Below, piece by piece: positions 5,782 to 9,645 of a stretch of 9,645 nt of DNA. Each line of letters begins with the position of its first letter. Position 1 is the first letter of the stretch. This DNA is from Anaerolineae bacterium (GTDB lineage Bacteria > Chloroflexota > Anaerolineae > 4572-78 > J111). The DNA is taken from positions 1 to 9,645 of the forward strand of contig JAGRBY010000247.1 in NCBI GenBank assembly GCA_020433835.1, in the 5' to 3' direction. The notes beneath the pieces were generated by a model. It was not told the DNA's origin. It made no database searches and worked only from the letters and a program-made list of their open reading frames with translations. The translations under genes and the position numbers were made by a program.

Positions 5782-8700
5782 CTAATGCGGTTCGGGCACG
5801 TCCAGTACTTGGCGCAGCTTACGGGATAAAGCATTGAACTGAAACGGCTTTTGTAAAAAGGTTACACTGGGGTTCAACACGCCATGATGAGCAATTACCT
5901 CATCGCTATACCCCGACATATATACAACCCTTAAATGAGGCTGGTACCGATTAAGCCGTTCGGCAAGCGATTTACCGCAGATACCACCTGGCATGACCAC
6001 ATCGGTCAACAATAGATCGATGCCTCCACTGTGTTGGGCGGCCAACTGTAACGCTTCCCAACCATCTTGTGCTTCTAATACCGTATAGCCCTGCATTTGC
6101 AAGATACGCGCAACAAGATCGCGCACTCCATCATTATCTTCGGCCAGCAAAATTGTTTCACTGCCGGTTGGCATCTTTACGGCGTTCCCAACAGCCGATT
6201 GAAGCGAATTAAGTTCTATAGCCATTGGCAGATAGACTTTGAAGGTGGTTCCTTGTTCTTCCTCACTATAAATACGGATATCTCCGTTATTTTGCTTAAC
6301 AATGCCATAAACCGTGGCCAATCCCAGCCCGGTTCCACGCCCCCGCTCTTTGGTAGTAAAGAAGGGCTCAAAAATACGCTCCTGCACAATACGGCTCATG
6401 CCAACCCCTGTATCGCTCACCGACAACTGTACGTACTGCCCCGGCTCTACTTTAAACTGCGTGGAAACGACCGTTTTTTCACTGAGCACAATATTAGATG
6501 TTTTGATGCAAAGTTGACCGCCGTTGGGCATGGCATCGCGGGCGTTGACCGCCAGGTTGACGATAACCTGCTCCAACTGAGAGCGATCGACCTTAACTGG
6601 CCATAAGTCAGGGGCAATAGTTGTTGTTAAATCAATATGCTCACCGATGATCCGCCGCAGTAGTTTATCCGTTTGGCTAACTACCTCGTTAAGGTTTAAT
6701 ATCTTGGGTTCAACAATCTGCTTGTGACTAAAGATCATTAATTGGCTAATCAGATTAGCGGCCATCTCCCCGGAGTGCAAAATTCTGTTGATTTTTGGAG
6801 CAAGGGGATCATTTGGGGCGAGTTCAAACTGAATCATCTCGGCAAAACCGTTAATGGCTGTCAGCAAATTATTAAAATCGTGGGCAATACCCGCTGTTAG
6901 TTGACCAATCGCTTCCATCTTTTGGGCCTGACGGAGCTGCTCTTCCAACCGTTTATGCTGGGTCACGTCGACCAATACGGCCATACTGCGTACAAAGTTA
7001 CCGGCTTTATCATATTCAACAACTGCCGAGAGCAGGATATCAATTACTTCTCCACTCTTGGTAACAAATTGATAAGGTGTGTCTTTAATGTGACCATGCT
7101 CCATAAATTGAGGAATGGCAACCTCAAGAGCATACTGCCGCGATTCTTCGGTAAGGAAGCTGGGGGCCGGTTGGCCGATAACCTCAGCCCGCTCATAGCC
7201 CATCATCTCCAGCCAATAATCACTGACGCTCACCAACCGGCCTTCTATATCAATGGAGTGCATCATCACCGGCGAATTGTTATATAAAGCCCTGTAGCGG
7301 GCCTCACTTTCTCGCAAAGCTTCTTCAGCGCGCTTTTGCTCGGTGATGTCTTTCTGAAAAGTGACCCAATAACTTTGCTCGCCTAACGTTAGGGCCTGAA
7401 CTTTGCCGTAAGTGACAAAAGAGGTCCCGTCCTTCTTACGGTTGAGGAACTCGCCTTCCCAATAACCCTTCATTTTTAACTCGGTCAGAACATTGGCCAC
7501 AAACTTCTGATTCTCGGCGGGCGGCAGGTCGTTCATAATCGAAATATGCTGGCCGATTATTTCGCCCCGCTCATAGCCAAACATCGCATCGAAGGCCGGG
7601 TTGGTGAAGTGGATGATGCCCTCATCATCCACATAGTTCAGTCCTTCAGCCAGGTTTTCAAGAATGTGGGCATGATAAGTGAGTTGGGCTTCAATCTGTT
7701 TCTGCTCGGTGATATCGCGGACAAGAGAGATCATGTGCGGCTCACCATCGAATTCAATGAGTTCGGTGGAGACAGCCATCGTTCGAAGTTCGCCCGATTT
7801 TATACGGACAATGACTTCATAATCCTGCAGCGAGCCATGCTGGTGTAATTGGCGTACGAGTTCAAGTCTATCATCCGCGTTGGCATACAAACACATTTGG
7901 GGGGTTAATTGTCCTACCAATTCGGATCGGCTGTAACCCAATAACCGTTCTACACTCACATTCACGTCGATAATATATCCATCCCGCAACCGTGTTAAAA
8001 AGAGAGCATTCGGGTTGGCTGAAAACACTTTGCTAAAGCGTTCTTCAGACAGGCGTAAAGCAGTTTCGGCCTGTTTGCGCTCGGTGATGTTCTGCACTAC
8101 CGTCAAAATTTGGGTGATTTCTACTTGCTCATTTACCAGCGGTCGGGTTTCAAAAGCAAGGTGTATTCCCCCCATAGAAAGCTCAAAGCATTGTTCTTGA
8201 CCGGCAAAGGTCTGGCGGTAGGCAGTTAATATCGTCTTTACCGCTTCTTCATTACCATAAGCGCTAAACACATCTCGCACATTGAGTCCTACAAACGTTT
8301 TGGGGTCGAGTTGTTGGCGTTTGAACTCCTGTCCGCTGGTAAACCCAATGGTCATATCGGCATTTATCACGGATAAATAGGCACGTGGAAATTGTTCAGC
8401 CACAGCCCGGAGCAACTTTTCGTTGTCGTGCAACTGTTGCTCGGCTTGCTTACGTTCGGTAATATCTTCGGCAATGCCCATGATGCGATAAACCTGACCA
8501 CTTTCATCTTTGATCGGAAAGGCCCGATCCCAAATCCAACGGAAGGTTCCGTCGGGGCGTATAATGCGATATTCATTAAAGGTCTGTTCACCCCGCATTT
8601 GTCGTTCAAGACGAGGCTTAACCACCACATCGCGATCATAAGGATGAATACTTTGTAAAAAGAGTGCCGGATTATTGTAGAAATCATGGGGAGGGCGGCC

Positions 8701-9426
8701 CCACATTTGCTCAATGGCCGGGCTAGCATACTCGATGCGGGTTGCCCCCGGCTTGATAATCCAAAAAACCTCTTGAATATTTTCGGTCAACTGCTGAAAG
8801 CGTTCCTCGCTCTCTTGCAAAGTAGCCAAGCGATCTTGTTCATTTTGCTGATGCAAATGTCGGGATATCACAACTAAGATCGTGGCAATACTATTAAATG
8901 TGACAATAACCGGAATAACATTTAGATCAGGTATATTTTCGGGCACTAGCCAGGCCACAATTATCGTAGCCACAACATTAAACACGCCTAAGGTAATTAA
9001 ACCGGGCAGGGAAAGCAATAGGTTGCCCAGAAATAAAGAAAGCATCACCCCCATTAATGACAGTTCAGGAATAGGTGAGGCCCCAATGATAATAAGACTG
9101 AATATGAGTATGGGGTAAAAAGAGACAGTTAGGTATGCAGTAATATAGTAGTGACGCGTACGGCTGAGAAAATACAAACTTCCCAAAGACATAATGATAA
9201 CTGTATGCCGGAGAGACAGGAGATAGTCAGGGATAAAGACTGTCCGGCAGAGGATCAAGGATGTTTGCAGTACAAGAATAACCAGGAGCAACCTCGACAA
9301 CAGACCAGCCTTGCGGCGGAGGCTTACATTGTGAAGGAAACCTGACGGTTGTGTTAAACTCTGCCAAACAGTTTCCCAAGAAATATACAATCGTGGGTTA
9401 ATATTATAAGGATAATTTTTTTCCAT
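5782..9426 (-). CDS. Membrane-bound hybrid sensor histidine kinase with five PAS domains and a receiver (upstream paralog)
   Basis: The 1214-residue protein has six hydrophobic segments (about 41-63, 73-88, 95-115, 120-140, 141-163, 168-187) and no signal peptide. PAS domains follow at about 206-328, 330-452, 459-578, 580-698 and 704-825. The second (PAS_4-like, AYLSVINADMTIGF) has no counterpart in the paralog. H849 in GIAHDFNNLL is the autophosphorylation site. The ATPase domain shows N961 (NARDAM), D1005 (DTGVGM), FFTTK and GRGTGLGL. The receiver (about 1088-1207) has E1096/D1097, acceptor D1142, S1171 and K1193, so all catalytic residues are present. Phosphate should move from H849 to D1142 in the cytoplasm. 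No output domain or cognate regulator is seen. The ATG follows GAGGTG at eight bases. Apart from the 125-residue PAS insertion and one residue in the receiver it aligns without gaps to the downstream kinase; similarity is highest in the last two PAS domains and the kinase core, and lower in the membrane part. The ligand cannot be deduced. Confidence 0.9.
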   Translation of the reverse strand: MEKNYPYNINPRLYISWETVWQSLTQPSGFLHNVSLRRKAGLLSRLLLVILVLQTSLILCRTVFIPDYLLSLRHTVIIMSLGSLYFLSRTRHYYITAYLTVSFYPILIFSLIIIGASPIPELSLMGVMLSLFLGNLLLSLPGLITLGVFNVVATIIVAWLVPENIPDLNVIPVIVTFNSIATILVVISRHLHQQNEQDRLATLQESEERFQQLTENIQEVFWIIKPGATRIEYASPAIEQMWGRPPHDFYNNPALFLQSIHPYDRDVVVKPRLERQMRGEQTFNEYRIIRPDGTFRWIWDRAFPIKDESGQVYRIMGIAEDITERKQAEQQLHDNEKLLRAVAEQFPRAYLSVINADMTIGFTSGQEFKRQQLDPKTFVGLNVRDVFSAYGNEEAVKTILTAYRQTFAGQEQCFELSMGGIHLAFETRPLVNEQVEITQILTVVQNITERKQAETALRLSEERFSKVFSANPNALFLTRLRDGYIIDVNVSVERLLGYSRSELVGQLTPQMCLYANADDRLELVRQLHQHGSLQDYEVIVRIKSGELRTMAVSTELIEFDGEPHMISLVRDITEQKQIEAQLTYHAHILENLAEGLNYVDDEGIIHFTNPAFDAMFGYERGEIIGQHISIMNDLPPAENQKFVANVLTELKMKGYWEGEFLNRKKDGTSFVTYGKVQALTLGEQSYWVTFQKDITEQKRAEEALRESEARYRALYNNSPVMMHSIDIEGRLVSVSDYWLEMMGYERAEVIGQPAPSFLTEESRQYALEVAIPQFMEHGHIKDTPYQFVTKSGEVIDILLSAVVEYDKAGNFVRSMAVLVDVTQHKRLEEQLRQAQKMEAIGQLTAGIAHDFNNLLTAINGFAEMIQFELAPNDPLAPKINRILHSGEMAANLISQLMIFSHKQIVEPKILNLNEVVSQTDKLLRRIIGEHIDLTTTIAPDLWPVKVDRSQLEQVIVNLAVNARDAMPNGGQLCIKTSNIVLSEKTVVSTQFKVEPGQYVQLSVSDTGVGMSRIVQERIFEPFFTTKERGRGTGLGLATVYGIVKQNNGDIRIYSEEEQGTTFKVYLPMAIELNSLQSAVGNAVKMPTGSETILLAEDNDGVRDLVARILQMQGYTVLEAQDGWEALQLAAQHSGGIDLLLTDVVMPGGICGKSLAERLNRYQPHLRVVYMSGYSDEVIAHHGVLNPSVTFLQKPFQFNALSRKLRQVLDVPEPH

Positions 9427-9465
9427 TGCGCTAGCACCTCTTTGTGCAAAACGTATTTGATGCCT

Positions 9466-9493
9466 ATTGTATACAATTTAGGCAATTAATCAA
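9466..9493 (-). promoter_or_regulatory. Promoter of the upstream kinase with a palindrome over the -10 box
   Basis: TTGATT (9488-9493) and TACAAT (9466-9471) are separated by 16 bases on the minus strand, giving a leader of about 33 nt. The boxes are identical to those of the downstream kinase. The -10 region is part of a perfect 12-base palindrome, ATTGTATACAAT (9466-9477), which is only partly kept in the other copy. It may be an operator or only AT-rich symmetry. Confidence 0.58.
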
Positions 9494-9645
9494 AGAAGTT
9501 CAGTAGAACCCTACTACACCACAGCAATGAGACCCAATGCATTTATTAGACGGGGGATATGCGGCAGAAGAATAGTGGTTGTACATTTGTAGGAAGCTAC
9601 ATTAATCAACCTACGATATTAATAAAACAAGGCTCTATATGTGTT
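9494..9645. other. Intergenic stretch upstream of the kinase genes, no gene seen
   Basis: I find no coding frame, RNA gene or repeat of note here. A five-base stem with a four-base loop (AGTAG/CTACT at 9502-9515) and another (TGTAG/CTACA) further right are too small to interpret. Similarity to the region before the second kinase ends at about 9495. Confidence 0.5.

Noticed and set aside
6097..6606. Longest plus-strand frame inside the upstream kinase
   Set aside because: It is antisense to a conserved kinase core; a similar antisense frame in the paralog (2802-3155) reflects shared codon usage.
9502..9515. Hairpin AGTAG/CTACT upstream of the kinases
   Set aside because: Five base pairs are too few, and it is not conserved before the paralog.

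Overview
The window reads as a chromosomal piece of a bacterium with moderate GC. Every gene I can support lies on the minus strand, so transcription runs from right to left. The large PAS hybrid histidine kinases, a PIN toxin-antitoxin pair, a decayed type ISP-like restriction gene and short GGGAGTA repeats would suit Chloroflexota (Anaerolineae-like) or another environmental, multicellular-type bacterium. This taxonomic guess is weak, because no rRNA or marker gene is present.

About 7 kb (2334-9426) is occupied by two tandem paralogous membrane-bound hybrid histidine kinases. Each has six predicted membrane segments, a chain of PAS domains, an HDFNNLL-type HisKA/HATPase core and a C-terminal receiver. 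They align almost without gaps from first to last residue. The upstream copy carries one extra PAS module of 125 residues, bounded by repeats of the linker motif ITERKQAE, and one extra residue in the receiver. The promoter and leader were duplicated too: both genes have a TTGATT / TACAAT promoter about 35 nt before the ATG. Homology stops just beyond the -35 box on one side and at the stop codon on the other, so a complete transcription unit was duplicated.

Downstream of the second kinase is a candidate 43-codon small gene (2222-2353). It overlaps the kinase 3' end and stops 3 nt before a YkgJ-family cysteine-cluster protein (1682-2218). Kinase, small ORF and ykgJ could be one operon. A 194-bp gap follows, holding a G-quadruplex-type G-run motif, an inverted repeat and a possible promoter. 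Next comes a toxin-antitoxin pair (Phd/YefM-like antitoxin and PIN-domain toxin) coupled through a TGATG stop/start overlap.

The left 800 bp is a graveyard. It holds a 25-codon ORF whose first bases copy the ykgJ start, then a well-formed promoter feeding a remnant of a large type ISP-like restriction-modification/helicase gene. Only the extreme N-terminus and extreme C-terminus of that gene remain, joined out of frame, with a second single-base frameshift near the start. Beyond its stop codon is a 42-bp tandem repeat array running to near the left edge.

No tRNA, rRNA, insertion sequence or CRISPR array is visible. The most interesting points are the PAS-module difference between the duplicated kinases, the tight small ORF before ykgJ, the collapsed restriction gene and the 42-bp array.
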